Shown one piece after another: positions 1-6,800 of a stretch of 12,719 bases of DNA; position 1 is the first letter of the stretch; the number at the start of each line of letters is the position of its first letter. Under the pieces are notes generated by a model. That model was not told the DNA's origin, searched no databases, and saw only the letters and a list, made by a program, of their open reading frames with translations. Source of the DNA: JANOAR01 sp031411235. Its GTDB lineage: Bacteria; Verrucomicrobiota; Verrucomicrobiia; Verrucomicrobiales; Verrucomicrobiaceae. The position numbers were made by a program, and so were the translations under genes. The stretch is taken from assembly GCA_031411235.1 (NCBI GenBank), contig JANOAR010000025.1, forward strand, positions 1-12,719, in the 5' to 3' direction.

Positions 1-237
1 GTAGCCCTGGGGTGGCATGGCGTAACCTTGCGGTGGATAACCCGGCTGACCCTGGGGTGGGTAGCCCGGCTGGCCTTGTGGTGGGCCATAACCCGGTGGG
101 TAATTCATAGGAAACCCTGGCTGGGGCACATACCCCGGTGGCATGGCATAACCCGGCGGCAGGTGCTGCGAATCACTTGGGTTAGGCGGTGGTGGCAAGC
201 CTCCTGGGGCGGGTAGTGGTGAGGATGGATTTTCCAT
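1..237 (-). CDS. Pro/Gly/Tyr-repeat protein, N-terminal part (runs off left edge)
   Basis: The frame opens with ATG at 237-235 and stays open for 79 codons to the window edge, so only the N-terminus is visible. After MENPSSPLPAPGG and a Pro run, the sequence becomes a string of PPGY, GQPGYPPQ and GYAMPP units with almost no charged residues. N-termini of this kind are common in bacterial proteins that then carry a membrane domain (RDD, DUF4190 or DUF805 types), where the repeat is a flexible cytoplasmic tail, but that domain would lie outside the window, so no function is assigned. No Shine-Dalgarno is present before the ATG. A plausible sigma-70 promoter lies at 309-337. The gene follows the S11 peptidase gene on the same strand after 111 bases. 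The repeats could in principle be a chance reading of repetitive DNA, but strong third-position G/C and the clean start argue for a real gene. Confidence 0.7.
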   Translation of the reverse strand, partial: MENPSSPLPAPGGLPPPPNPSDSQHLPPGYAMPPGYVPQPGFPMNYPPGYGPPQGQPGYPPQGQPGYPPQGYAMPPQGY

Positions 238-308
238 GACGTGTGTTTTTAAATGAGTTGAGGCCGGGATTAAAAGGCGAGACGGCGGGCGAGTGATGTT
301 CTTGGGAA

Positions 309-337
309 ATAATGTCTTTTTTTCGCTCAAGCTGCAA
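309..337 (-). promoter_or_regulatory. Possible sigma-70 promoter for the Pro/Gly/Tyr-repeat gene
   Basis: On the minus strand TTGCAG (337-332) is followed after 17 bases by CATTAT (314-309), inside an A/T-rich patch that includes a run of seven A. This matches four of six bases at each hexamer and would start transcription about 65 bases before the ATG at 237. Matches of this quality occur by chance; the A/T content and spacing are the only support. Confidence 0.3.
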
Positions 338-348
338 GCCTGTAAATG

Positions 349-1308
349 CTATCGGCCTGCGCGTGCGAGTCCCCAGGACATGAGTTGGGCGGCATCGGCC
401 CAGATGTATTTGGTTTTGGTGCCCAGTTGCACCAGCACCACGGCGCGTCCGTTTTTTGAAGCGGTGGAGATCAAGCAGCGGCCTGCGGCGTTGGTGTAGC
501 CCGTCTTCATGCCATTGCATTCCGCCATGCGTCCGAGCAGGTCGTTGGTGTTGGTGAGGGTGATTTTGCTGCCATTTGAAAAACGGAAGGTGTGGTACTT
601 CTGCCGCACGGCGTCGCGAATGATCGGGCTCTGGTAGGCTGCAATGGCTGCGCGGGCCATGTCGCGTGCGGTGGAATGCTGGCCGCTCTCGGTGAGGCCG
701 TGGGGATTGGCGAAGTAGGAACAGACCATGCCGAGCGAGCGGGCTTTGGCATTCATCTTCGCCGCAAAGGCCGACTGGCTGCCAGCATTGTCGCGAGCGA
801 GCACGCGTGCCACATCGTTGGCACTCTTTATGAGAAAGGCATAGAGAAGGGCGCGGCGGGTGTAAGTTTGGCCTGGGCGCACGCCGAGGCGCGTGGGTTC
901 CACATTGATGTCCGACGCGGTGATGGTTACAGATTTATCCAAATTGCCAGCATCGAGGACTACCAGCGCAGTCATGATTTTTTGCGTGCTCGCGACGCCG
1001 CGCATCACATCGGCATTGTGGCTGACCATGGGCAAGCCGCTGCCAATATCGACAAGGATATAGCTGGCCGCACGGATGCTGGGGGCACTGCTAGCCGCAT
1101 ACTGGGCGGGCGCGGCCATGGATGGCTGGTAGAAGGCCGTCTGCACTGGAGCCTGGGGCTGCGGAGCCTGGAAATAAGCAGGCTGCACGGCACTGGGATA
1201 AGGCTGCGCATAACTCGTCGAGCCCTGTGAAATAGGGCTGCTAGCGCACGCGCTAAGCATGGTGGCACAGAGGGCTAGGAGGGCAGTAAGGACATGTCGT
1301 TGTAGCAT
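349..1308 (-). CDS. D-alanyl-D-alanine carboxypeptidase, peptidase S11 family lipoprotein
   Basis: The 319-residue product carries all three serine penicillin-binding motifs of the S11 (PBP5/6/7) family: S107-T-Q-K110 with the nucleophilic serine, S162-A-N164, and K268-T-G270. It would trim or cleave peptidoglycan peptides in the periplasm. Residues 1-20 form a hydrophobic signal ending in the lipobox LSAC (18-21), so it is probably a lipid-anchored lipoprotein; this differs from PBP5, which is held by a C-terminal amphipathic helix. Residues 30-78 are a Gln/Pro/Ala/Tyr-rich linker, and the catalytic domain runs from about 80 to the end. The C-terminal domain of PBP5 is absent, so the protein is of the short PBP7-like or DacF-like form. 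The start ATG at 1308 fits the signal peptide directly. It is divergent from the parvulin gene. The precise reaction (carboxypeptidase or endopeptidase) cannot be decided from sequence. Confidence 0.93.
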   Translation of the reverse strand: MLQRHVLTALLALCATMLSACASSPISQGSTSYAQPYPSAVQPAYFQAPQPQAPVQTAFYQPSMAAPAQYAASSAPSIRAASYILVDIGSGLPMVSHNADVMRGVASTQKIMTALVVLDAGNLDKSVTITASDINVEPTRLGVRPGQTYTRRALLYAFLIKSANDVARVLARDNAGSQSAFAAKMNAKARSLGMVCSYFANPHGLTESGQHSTARDMARAAIAAYQSPIIRDAVRQKYHTFRFSNGSKITLTNTNDLLGRMAECNGMKTGYTNAAGRCLISTASKNGRAVVLVQLGTKTKYIWADAAQLMSWGLARAGR

Positions 1309-1416
1309 GGAATAGGGGCGCTGGGGGCTTCAGGGGGAGGTGATGTGGGCAGGCCTAGAATGAGGCAAGCGAGGGTGCCTTGCAATCTCGGACTGCCACT
1401 CGCCGCCTGGCTGCAT

Positions 1417-1431
1417 TTTGCCCTTGGCAAA
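1417..1431. repeat. Short perfect inverted repeat between divergent genes
   Basis: TTTGCC and GGCAAA form a perfect 6-base inverted repeat around a CTT centre, 28 bases upstream of the parvulin ATG at 1459. The position, between two divergent genes and near a likely promoter region, would suit a regulator binding site. A repeat this short can arise by chance and no promoter hexamers could be placed confidently around it. Confidence 0.25.
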
Positions 1432-1458
1432 GGCTTCGCTGCTTCCCACCATAGCCGT

Positions 1459-2334
1459 ATGGCATTCATCATTAACGGAGAAGAAATCGACGAGGAAATC
1501 ATCGAAGCAGAGTTCAGACAAATCAAAGGACACTACGAGCGGACGCTGCAAGTCGCGTGCTGCGAGCGCGACCCAGAATTCCGACAGACGGCGAAGGACA
1601 ACATCCTCGCTCGGGCGCTGCTGAACCAAGAAGCCACGAAGCGCTACGCCATCATCTCTGAAGAAGAGGTGACGGCTCGACTCAGCAAACTGATCGAGTC
1701 GGCAGGCGGTGAGGAGCAGTTTTTTGCCAAGATAGGGATGCCCTATCGCGACGATGCGCTGGTGCGCGACAACGTGAGAAACGGTGTGCGCCTCGATAAG
1801 ATGCTGGGCACCGTCTATGGCGATGAAACGACACCCAGCGAGGCCGAGATGCTGGCCTTCTATGAAGCCAACATCGCCAGTTTCATGAGCGAGGAGATGA
1901 TCAATGCCAGCCACATCACCAAGGGCTTGGAAGGCGCAACGAGCCGCAATGATGTCTATACCAAGATGCGTGAACTGCGCGGCGAACTCATCGCCGGGGC
2001 GGACTTCGCCACCATGGCCGAGGCCCAGCGTGGCAATGAACAGCAGCAGATCGAGTTGGGCTTTTTCAAACGTGGCGAGTTCATGGAAGAGTTCGAGACC
2101 ATCGCCTTCTCCATGGAGGTGGGAGAACTGAGCCCGGTGTTCACCACGCAGCTCGGATTCCACATCTGCAAGCTGCTGGATCGCAAGCCCTCTGCCCCGC
2201 TGCCTTTCGAGGAAATCAAAGAGGCCGTGGCCGCTCGCATGACGGAGGATCGTCGCGACAAGGCCTTCAATGCCTTTGTCGATTGGCTCAAAACGGAGGC
2301 GAATATCGAGGACAGCGAAGCGGCATCTGAGTAG
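1459..2334 (+). CDS. Parvulin-type peptidylprolyl isomerase (PpiC/SurA-like)
   Basis: The 291-residue protein has a helical SurA/trigger-like N-terminal region (about 1-145) followed by a parvulin rotamase domain at about 147-240. The signature stretches INASHI, the ADF-x-x-M-A helix, LGFFKRGEF, AFSMEVGELSPVF and LGFHICKL are all present in the usual order. Parvulins catalyse cis-trans isomerisation of prolyl bonds and assist folding. The open frame extends to 1345, but the ATG at 1459 is preferred because the residues before it (MGRPRMRQARV and following) are low quality while MAFIINGEEI begins the ordered domain. From this start there is no signal peptide, lipobox or membrane segment, which would place it in the cytoplasm. 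That is unusual for a SurA-type chaperone, so the start deserves a check. It converges on the DUF4359-like gene, with 9 bases between stop codons. Confidence 0.88.
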   Translation: MAFIINGEEIDEEIIEAEFRQIKGHYERTLQVACCERDPEFRQTAKDNILARALLNQEATKRYAIISEEEVTARLSKLIESAGGEEQFFAKIGMPYRDDALVRDNVRNGVRLDKMLGTVYGDETTPSEAEMLAFYEANIASFMSEEMINASHITKGLEGATSRNDVYTKMRELRGELIAGADFATMAEAQRGNEQQQIELGFFKRGEFMEEFETIAFSMEVGELSPVFTTQLGFHICKLLDRKPSAPLPFEEIKEAVAARMTEDRRDKAFNAFVDWLKTEANIEDSEAASE

Positions 2335-2343
2335 CCGCCAGCG

Positions 2344-2637
2344 TTAGCGATTGACCGACTCGGACTCGATGAACTTCCCGGCGATGCCCCAGGCTAAATC
2401 TTGCCGGGGCAGGATGCCATCGCCGCCGACATAGAAGCGGCTCCACAGGAAGTAGTTCTCTCGGTGAATGCCTTGGCCACGGCCATTGCCCAGCACGTCC
2501 ACGATCAGCAGCCCCACGCCGCCTGCGATGCCTTCGCGCTCGCGGATGTGGGCTCGATACTGAGCTTCGTTGGGATTGGTGAAGGCCAGTAGAGCGATGA
2601 CGACCAGCGCGACGATAAAAGATGGACGGAATTTCAT
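2344..2637 (-). CDS. Small DUF4359-like membrane or secreted protein
   Basis: The 97-residue product begins MKFRPS and has one hydrophobic segment (about 7-19), which is either a signal peptide or a single membrane helix. Directly after it comes TNPNEAQY, and later NYFLWSRF and WGIAGKF. The TNP-x-x-x-x-Y motif after an N-terminal helix, then a short domain ending in a Gly/Phe stretch, resembles the DUF4359 family, whose function is not known. The frame opens 14 codons earlier at 2679, but the ATG at 2637 puts the basic residues and hydrophobic core in the right order for export. The gene lies 74 bases downstream of the Gfo/Idh/MocA gene on the same strand, so it may be cotranscribed. The family assignment is from remembered motifs only. 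Confidence 0.65.
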   Translation of the reverse strand: MKFRPSFIVALVVIALLAFTNPNEAQYRAHIREREGIAGGVGLLIVDVLGNGRGQGIHRENYFLWSRFYVGGDGILPRQDLAWGIAGKFIESESVNR

Positions 2638-2711
2638 AGCGGGTGCTGTGGATGCAGACACAGGGCTGAGCAATGACAAAGGCGAGTGCCGTAGCCTCGC
2701 CGTGAGGACGA

Positions 2712-3854
2712 CTACACGCTCCCCACCGCAGACAGCGTCTCCACTGGCAAGCGCTTGATGACGCCACCCTCCATCGCACTCTGATGCGCGAGGATGCCCG
2801 TGCAGGTCCAGTTGGCCGATTGCTTGGCGTTGGGGAAGGGCTGGGTGTTGTTCACCAGGGCGCTGATAATGGCGTGGGTGAGATGCGGGTGCGAGCCGCC
2901 ATGGCCTGCGCCCTGGGTGAAGCTGAGGTGAGTGTTTTCATCCTCATCATAGACGCCGCGCGTGGTGAAGAACTGAATCGGCTCGGGCAAGCGGCTGGCG
3001 AAGTCGGGGCACTCCACGCGCTCGGCGATTTCGGGCTCGGGTTTCTTCGCGGTGTGGATCACCAGTGGGTCGCCGGAGGTCAGGCCCCACTCCACGCTCT
3101 TCTTCGAGCCATAGACATCAATGCTCTCGCGATACTGGCGTGCGGTGTCGAAGAGGTTGCGCACGATGCGGGCGCTGAGGTCGCTGTTGGCCACCTTGAT
3201 GTGGGCCGTTTCCACCGCGAAAGGCGAGCCATAGCAGGCCACTAGCTCATCGCGAATGGTGCCCGAGCCAAAGCAACTCACATACTCGGCATCGCCCTCG
3301 GCAAGACCGAGCACGGGGCCGACGCAGTGCGTGGCATAGTGCATGGGTGGCAGTCCCGGCCAGTAGTTCGGCCAGCCATCCATGTCTTGTTGGTGATTGG
3401 CCTGGACGAACTGCAGTTTGCCCAGCTCGCCCTTGTCTTTGAGTTCCTTCATGAACAAGTACTCGCGGCTATACACGACGGTCTCCATCATCATGTATTT
3501 AAGGCCCGTCTCTTGGGTCAGTCGGATGATCTCCAGGCACTCATCGACGGTGGTGGCCATCGGCACAGTGCAGGCGACATGTTTGCCTGCTTTCAGCGCA
3601 GCGATGCTCATCCAACCGTGATCAGGAATCGGCGAATTGATATGCACGAGATCCACTGCTGGGTCTTTGAGCAACTCGGTGAACTCCGTGTAGCGTTGGT
3701 CGATTTTGTAGTGGTCACCGATCTCCTTCAGCTTCGCTTCATTGCGTTGGCAGATGGCATACATCGTGGCGTTCGGATGCCGCTGGAAGATAGGGATGAA
3801 CTCGGCCCCAAAGCCGAGGCCGACGATGGCTACATTGATTTTTTTATCGCTCAT
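2712..3854 (-). CDS. Gfo/Idh/MocA family NAD(P)-dependent oxidoreductase
   Basis: The 380-residue protein opens with a Rossmann fold: INVAIVGLGFGAEF (6-19) is the dinucleotide-binding loop, and DLVHINSPIPDH (68-79) and AALKAGKHV (85-93) follow in the order typical of the family. The C-terminal alpha/beta dimerisation domain starts around 125 and contains HYATHCVGP (172-180), in the region where family members place substrate-binding histidine. Such enzymes oxidise or epimerise sugars, inositols and related polyols, and are very numerous in Verrucomicrobia and Planctomycetes. The usual EKP motif after the Rossmann fold reads TVP (96-98), so the customary lysine is missing. The ATG at 3854 was chosen over the longer frame to 3980 because MSDKKINVAI gives a normal N-terminus with no signal peptide; the protein is cytoplasmic. 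Substrate cannot be named. Confidence 0.92.
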   Translation of the reverse strand: MSDKKINVAIVGLGFGAEFIPIFQRHPNATMYAICQRNEAKLKEIGDHYKIDQRYTEFTELLKDPAVDLVHINSPIPDHGWMSIAALKAGKHVACTVPMATTVDECLEIIRLTQETGLKYMMMETVVYSREYLFMKELKDKGELGKLQFVQANHQQDMDGWPNYWPGLPPMHYATHCVGPVLGLAEGDAEYVSCFGSGTIRDELVACYGSPFAVETAHIKVANSDLSARIVRNLFDTARQYRESIDVYGSKKSVEWGLTSGDPLVIHTAKKPEPEIAERVECPDFASRLPEPIQFFTTRGVYDEDENTHLSFTQGAGHGGSHPHLTHAIISALVNNTQPFPNAKQSANWTCTGILAHQSAMEGGVIKRLPVETLSAVGSV

Positions 3855-3976
3855 GGTGGTGTTGAAATGGAACGAGCATTGCGCCACAAGGCACCGGGCA
3901 AGACCAGAAAAATCGTCGGACAGCTTTTGTGGGGTATCAGACACACATCGTAACCCTGTCCGTGAGGATGGGCTGG

Positions 3977-3992
3977 GCAACGAAAGCGTTGC
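3977..3992. repeat. Perfect 6-base hairpin in divergent intergenic region
   Basis: GCAACG-AAAG-CGTTGC is a perfect inverted repeat with a four-base centre, lying between the divergent Gfo/Idh/MocA and CorA-like genes, 123 bases from the start of the former and 50 from the latter. It could be an operator or a leader hairpin. No T-run follows on either strand, so it is not an intrinsic terminator. Confidence 0.3.
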
Positions 3993-4002
3993 ACGTCAAT
4001 TC

Positions 4003-4032
4003 TTGCCGCTCGTGAAACAGGCGTGTTAGCAT
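4003..4032 (+). promoter_or_regulatory. Possible promoter of the CorA-like gene, leaderless transcript
   Basis: TTGCCG (4003-4008) and TAGCAT (4027-4032) are separated by 18 bases, and the second hexamer is preceded by TG one base away, as in extended -10 promoters. Transcription would start near 4039, almost at the ATG at 4042, giving a leaderless message. This would fit the absence of a Shine-Dalgarno before this gene. The hexamer match is modest. Confidence 0.25.
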
Positions 4033-4041
4033 CGCAAGCGT

Positions 4042-4776
4042 ATGAGCAACGACACAACGATGCTGCCGAAAATGTGGGCACTGCCCGACGCCATCAAGAT
4101 ACGCCTGGGCCGCGAGGCTGGCCCGCAACGCGCGATGCTGGAGGAGGGTCACCTCTTCATTATCCTGCACAAAATCCCCGCGCCCGATGAGCAGCGGCGA
4201 CGCCCTGCGCTGTTCTGGCGGCAACCGAATAACCAGTGGCTCTCGACTGAGCGTGGTGCAGGAGCCAATGCTCTCTCACTGTTTTTAACCGCCTATGAGG
4301 AGCGGTTGCTAGAACTCGACCAAGCTGAAGTGAAAGCTAACAGCGCAACCGAGTATCATCAAGTGCTGGAAGGCATCGCGCCTGTGCTACGCTCCTCGCG
4401 CGGACTGCATCGGGCTCTCCAGGAGGCTCGCGACAAGCTCAAGGAAGACCGCGATCTCATCGACTTTCGAGACCGCGCCGCAGGCATTGAACGCAGTGCG
4501 GAACTGCTGCTCCAGGACGCGCAGTTTGGCCTTAGTTTCACGGCTGCAAAACAGGCGGAAACCCAAGCCCAGAGTGCCACGCGCATGGCTAGCGCCGCGC
4601 ATCGACTGAATCTGCTCGCCGCGCTATTCCTGCCCATCAGCGCCCTCACGGGTATCTTCGGCATGGAGATACGCAGTGGCCTTGCCGACACGTCGATGAA
4701 TTTTATCGCCGTGCTCGGCGCAGGCTTGGGCGTGGGGCTGGTGCTGGTGCTGGCGATACTGATCGGGCGGAAGTGA
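4042..4776 (+). CDS. CorA-like two-helix membrane protein
   Basis: The 244-residue product has a soluble N-terminal part with a long helical region (about 85-188) and two C-terminal membrane segments, about 189-207 and 221-241, ending in the basic IGRK. The segment RLNLLAALFLPISALTGIFG (188-207) closely resembles the first membrane helix of CorA-family divalent cation channels, which normally ends in the selectivity motif GMN. Here the corresponding residues are G207-M-E209, and the loop before helix 2 is short. The general plan, a stalk helix, two helices and both termini inside, fits CorA. However, the protein is shorter than typical CorA (about 310-350 residues) and the GMN asparagine is replaced. 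It could be a cation transporter, a zinc-exporting ZntB-type relative, or a non-transporting homologue. It converges on the ferritin gene, a loose metal-related neighbourhood. Confidence 0.65.
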   Translation: MSNDTTMLPKMWALPDAIKIRLGREAGPQRAMLEEGHLFIILHKIPAPDEQRRRPALFWRQPNNQWLSTERGAGANALSLFLTAYEERLLELDQAEVKANSATEYHQVLEGIAPVLRSSRGLHRALQEARDKLKEDRDLIDFRDRAAGIERSAELLLQDAQFGLSFTAAKQAETQAQSATRMASAAHRLNLLAALFLPISALTGIFGMEIRSGLADTSMNFIAVLGAGLGVGLVLVLAILIGRK

Positions 4777-4814
4777 AACACGGTCAGAGCCTGCTCGCGT
4801 CTCTCAATGCCTAG

Positions 4815-5330
4815 CTAGGATGGTTTGCCAGCCATCGCCACGCGGCGCTCTGCTTCGCTATCCAGGCGCAGCAAGGCCGCAGAGTTATCGCCTGCGAGCC
4901 TGAGCCTGTCGATAATGTCAGAGACCGTATTCTCTTCCTCGACCTGCTCCTGCAAAAACCAGGTGAGGAAGGGCAGGGTAGGGTAGTCCTTTTCAACCAG
5001 TGCCAGCTCGTAGAGGTCATTGATCTGCCGTGTCACGCGCTGCTCCTGGGCCAGTGCGAGTTCAAAGACTGCTAGGGGCTCCGATGCAAACACCGTCTGT
5101 GGCGCATCCAGTGGGGACAGCGCGATGGTCACGTTGCGCTCGCGCAAAAAGTCGAAGAGCTTCATCGCATGAACGTGCTCCTCGGAGGACTGCATACGCA
5201 TCCATTTGGCAAATCCAAGGTAAGGCGAGTCTTCAAAATGCGCCGACATGCCAAGGTAGTTGTAATGGGCTTGCAACTCGTTGGTGATCTGGTCGTTGAT
5301 GGCTTTCTGGACGGATGTAGGTGGTTTCAT
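4815..5330 (-). CDS. ftnA: Bacterial non-haem ferritin (iron storage)
   Basis: The 171-residue four-helix protein has the full ferroxidase centre of bacterial FtnA: E18 in the ITNELQAHYNYL helix, E51 and H54 in SSEEHVHAMKLFDFL, E96 in AQEQ, and Q129 and E132 in FLQEQVEEEN. The spacing matches E. coli FtnA (E17, E50, H53, E94, Q127, E130) apart from one extra residue before the third helix. Tyr at 25 corresponds to the conserved near-centre tyrosine. The protein should assemble into a 24-subunit cage that oxidises Fe(II) and stores ferric iron in the cytoplasm; no haem-ligand methionine of the bacterioferritin type is evident. The start ATG at 5330 gives the usual N-terminal length. No Fur-box-like sequence was recognised in the 90-base upstream gap. 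It is transcribed convergently with the CorA-like gene. Confidence 0.95.
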   Translation of the reverse strand: MKPPTSVQKAINDQITNELQAHYNYLGMSAHFEDSPYLGFAKWMRMQSSEEHVHAMKLFDFLRERNVTIALSPLDAPQTVFASEPLAVFELALAQEQRVTRQINDLYELALVEKDYPTLPFLTWFLQEQVEEENTVSDIIDRLRLAGDNSAALLRLDSEAERRVAMAGKPS

Positions 5331-5420
5331 GGTAGGTGTATAAGGTTGTAGCAGAGGGATACGCGATTCCCCAGCATCTGGACACCAAAATAACAGCCCA
5401 TGCTACAAGCCGCCGCCCCC

Positions 5421-6752
5421 TCATTCCTCATCGCGCTGCAAGCCTGTGCGACGCAGTTTTTGCCGCAAAGTCGCACGGTTCATACTCAGTGCGGTGGCGA
5501 GATGCGTGGGCTTATTTTCAAACCGGCTTAACAGGTGGCGGAGCATCACTGCCTCGATGCGATCTTGCAGTGTGTCATAAGTGGTCGTCGTCTCACTGGG
5601 CATCGTGAGTTGCTGGTCAAGCCATCGGCCCAGGGCGACATCCAGTTCTCCAGTGCTCGACAGCGTGCTGGCATCCTGCGCCGAGGCGGCGACATGAGCG
5701 GGTAGGTGGCTGAGGAAGATGGCTCCGCCGCGACTCATCGTCGCTGCGTAGTCCAGCACATGGCGAAGCTCGCGCACGTTACCCGGCCAGGCATAGGCTT
5801 GCAGGGCGGCAAGCGCGGGTGGGGTGAGTTGAATGCGTGAGGCGGCACCGCGCAGTTCCAAGAAATAAGCGCTGAGCACAGGTAGGTCGCCGGTGCGCTC
5901 ATGCAGCGCGGGTACGGGAATGGTCAGTGTGCTGAAGGCATAAAATATCTCGGCTCGCAGGGTGCCATTGCGCACGGCTTCGCGCGGGTCAGCGCTGGTG
6001 CTGGCGAGCAGTCTCGGGCGCGGCGTCGGCGGAGCGGCTAACCACGCGGCGAGGTGGGCCTGTGCCTCGGCGGGCATTTGGGTGATTTCTTTTAGAACAA
6101 GCGTGCCTTCGTTGGTCGCCGTGAGTTGAGTTGCGAGTGCTGCTGCATCCTTTAATTGCAGGCACTCCACGCTATGCAGCTTTTTCCCAGCTCGGGTGCT
6201 ATGCGCATGGATGACAGCCGCAGCTAGACTTTTGCCCGAGCCAGAAGGGCCAGTGACAAGGGCTGGCACGTCGCCTGCCGCTGCCTTTGCGATGCCAACA
6301 AAGACCTCCTGCAAACAGGCCGCCGCACCGATGAGCGTCACGGCTCGCGCCATGTTGGCGGGTGCTGCGGGTAAGGGGGCATCCACGGGCAAGGTCTTGG
6401 CCACCAGCGCACGCAGCGTTTGGTCGAACTGCTTTAAATCGAGCGGCTTGGCCAGATACTCGGTGGCCCCCAGCTTTTGGGCGCTGATGGCGTGATCCAG
6501 CGTGGCGTGGGCGGTGACGACGAGCACGGGCAGGGCAGGGGACTTGGCTCGCACGGTCTCCAGCACTCGCAGCCCGCTCATATCTGGCAGGCCTATGTCG
6601 AGCACGAGTGCCGCGAAGGTCTCGCGCTTCATCGCCTCTAGCCCTGCGGTGCCCGAAGCTAGGAGCGTTGGCAGGTGCCCGGTGCGCCGAACGGCAAGCG
6701 CTAGTGCGGTGCCGAGGGCGTAGTCGTCTTCAATGATGAGGATGGCCGACAT
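5421..6752 (-). CDS. NtrC-type response regulator with degenerate AAA+ domain lacking GAFTGA
   Basis: The 443-residue product has three parts. Residues 1-118 are a receiver domain with acidic pocket E8-D9-D10, phospho-acceptor D52 in LDIGLPDMSG, T80 and K102, so phosphorylation by a histidine kinase is expected. Residues 138-355 correspond to the sigma-54 activator AAA+ domain: Walker A GPSGSGKS (168-175), the sensor II region WPGNVREL (322-329) and the PALHERTGDLPVL stretch are clear. However, the ELFG and GAFTGA region is missing, the Walker B position reads LVLKEI (218-223) instead of LFLDEI, and YYRL has become FYAF (270-273). Residues 405-437 form a Fis-type helix-turn-helix. It is therefore probably a DNA-binding transcription factor that does not remodel sigma-54 holoenzyme. 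ATG 6752 was preferred to the start at 6767 because MSAILIIEDD is the standard receiver start. No kinase gene is nearby. It lies 48 bases downstream of the secreted protein gene. Confidence 0.9.
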   Translation of the reverse strand: MSAILIIEDDYALGTALALAVRRTGHLPTLLASGTAGLEAMKRETFAALVLDIGLPDMSGLRVLETVRAKSPALPVLVVTAHATLDHAISAQKLGATEYLAKPLDLKQFDQTLRALVAKTLPVDAPLPAAPANMARAVTLIGAAACLQEVFVGIAKAAAGDVPALVTGPSGSGKSLAAAVIHAHSTRAGKKLHSVECLQLKDAAALATQLTATNEGTLVLKEITQMPAEAQAHLAAWLAAPPTPRPRLLASTSADPREAVRNGTLRAEIFYAFSTLTIPVPALHERTGDLPVLSAYFLELRGAASRIQLTPPALAALQAYAWPGNVRELRHVLDYAATMSRGGAIFLSHLPAHVAASAQDASTLSSTGELDVALGRWLDQQLTMPSETTTTYDTLQDRIEAVMLRHLLSRFENKPTHLATALSMNRATLRQKLRRTGLQRDEE

Positions 6753-6800
6753 GGTGAGGGAACCCATATCCTACGGTCTGGCATTGGCCATCACCCTCAT

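Noticed and set aside
592..1230. Long plus-strand open frame opposite the S11 peptidase gene
   Set aside because: The minus-strand frame has all three catalytic motifs and a lipobox; the plus-strand frame has no recognisable domain and reflects GC-rich antisense openness.
1330..2163. 277-codon minus-strand frame opposite the parvulin gene
   Set aside because: The plus strand encodes a clear parvulin domain; the antisense translation is His/Leu/Ala-biased without motifs.
3327..3953. Long plus-strand frame opposite the Gfo/Idh/MocA gene
   Set aside because: Antisense shadow of a well-recognised Rossmann-fold gene.
3977..3992. Intrinsic terminator
   Set aside because: The hairpin is perfect but short and lacks a T-run on either strand; it lies in a divergent promoter region.
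6264..6279. Sequence resembling a sigma-54 promoter (TGGCACG, four bases, CTGCC) on the plus strand
   Set aside because: It lies inside the response regulator coding sequence and points antisense, with no plus-strand gene downstream.
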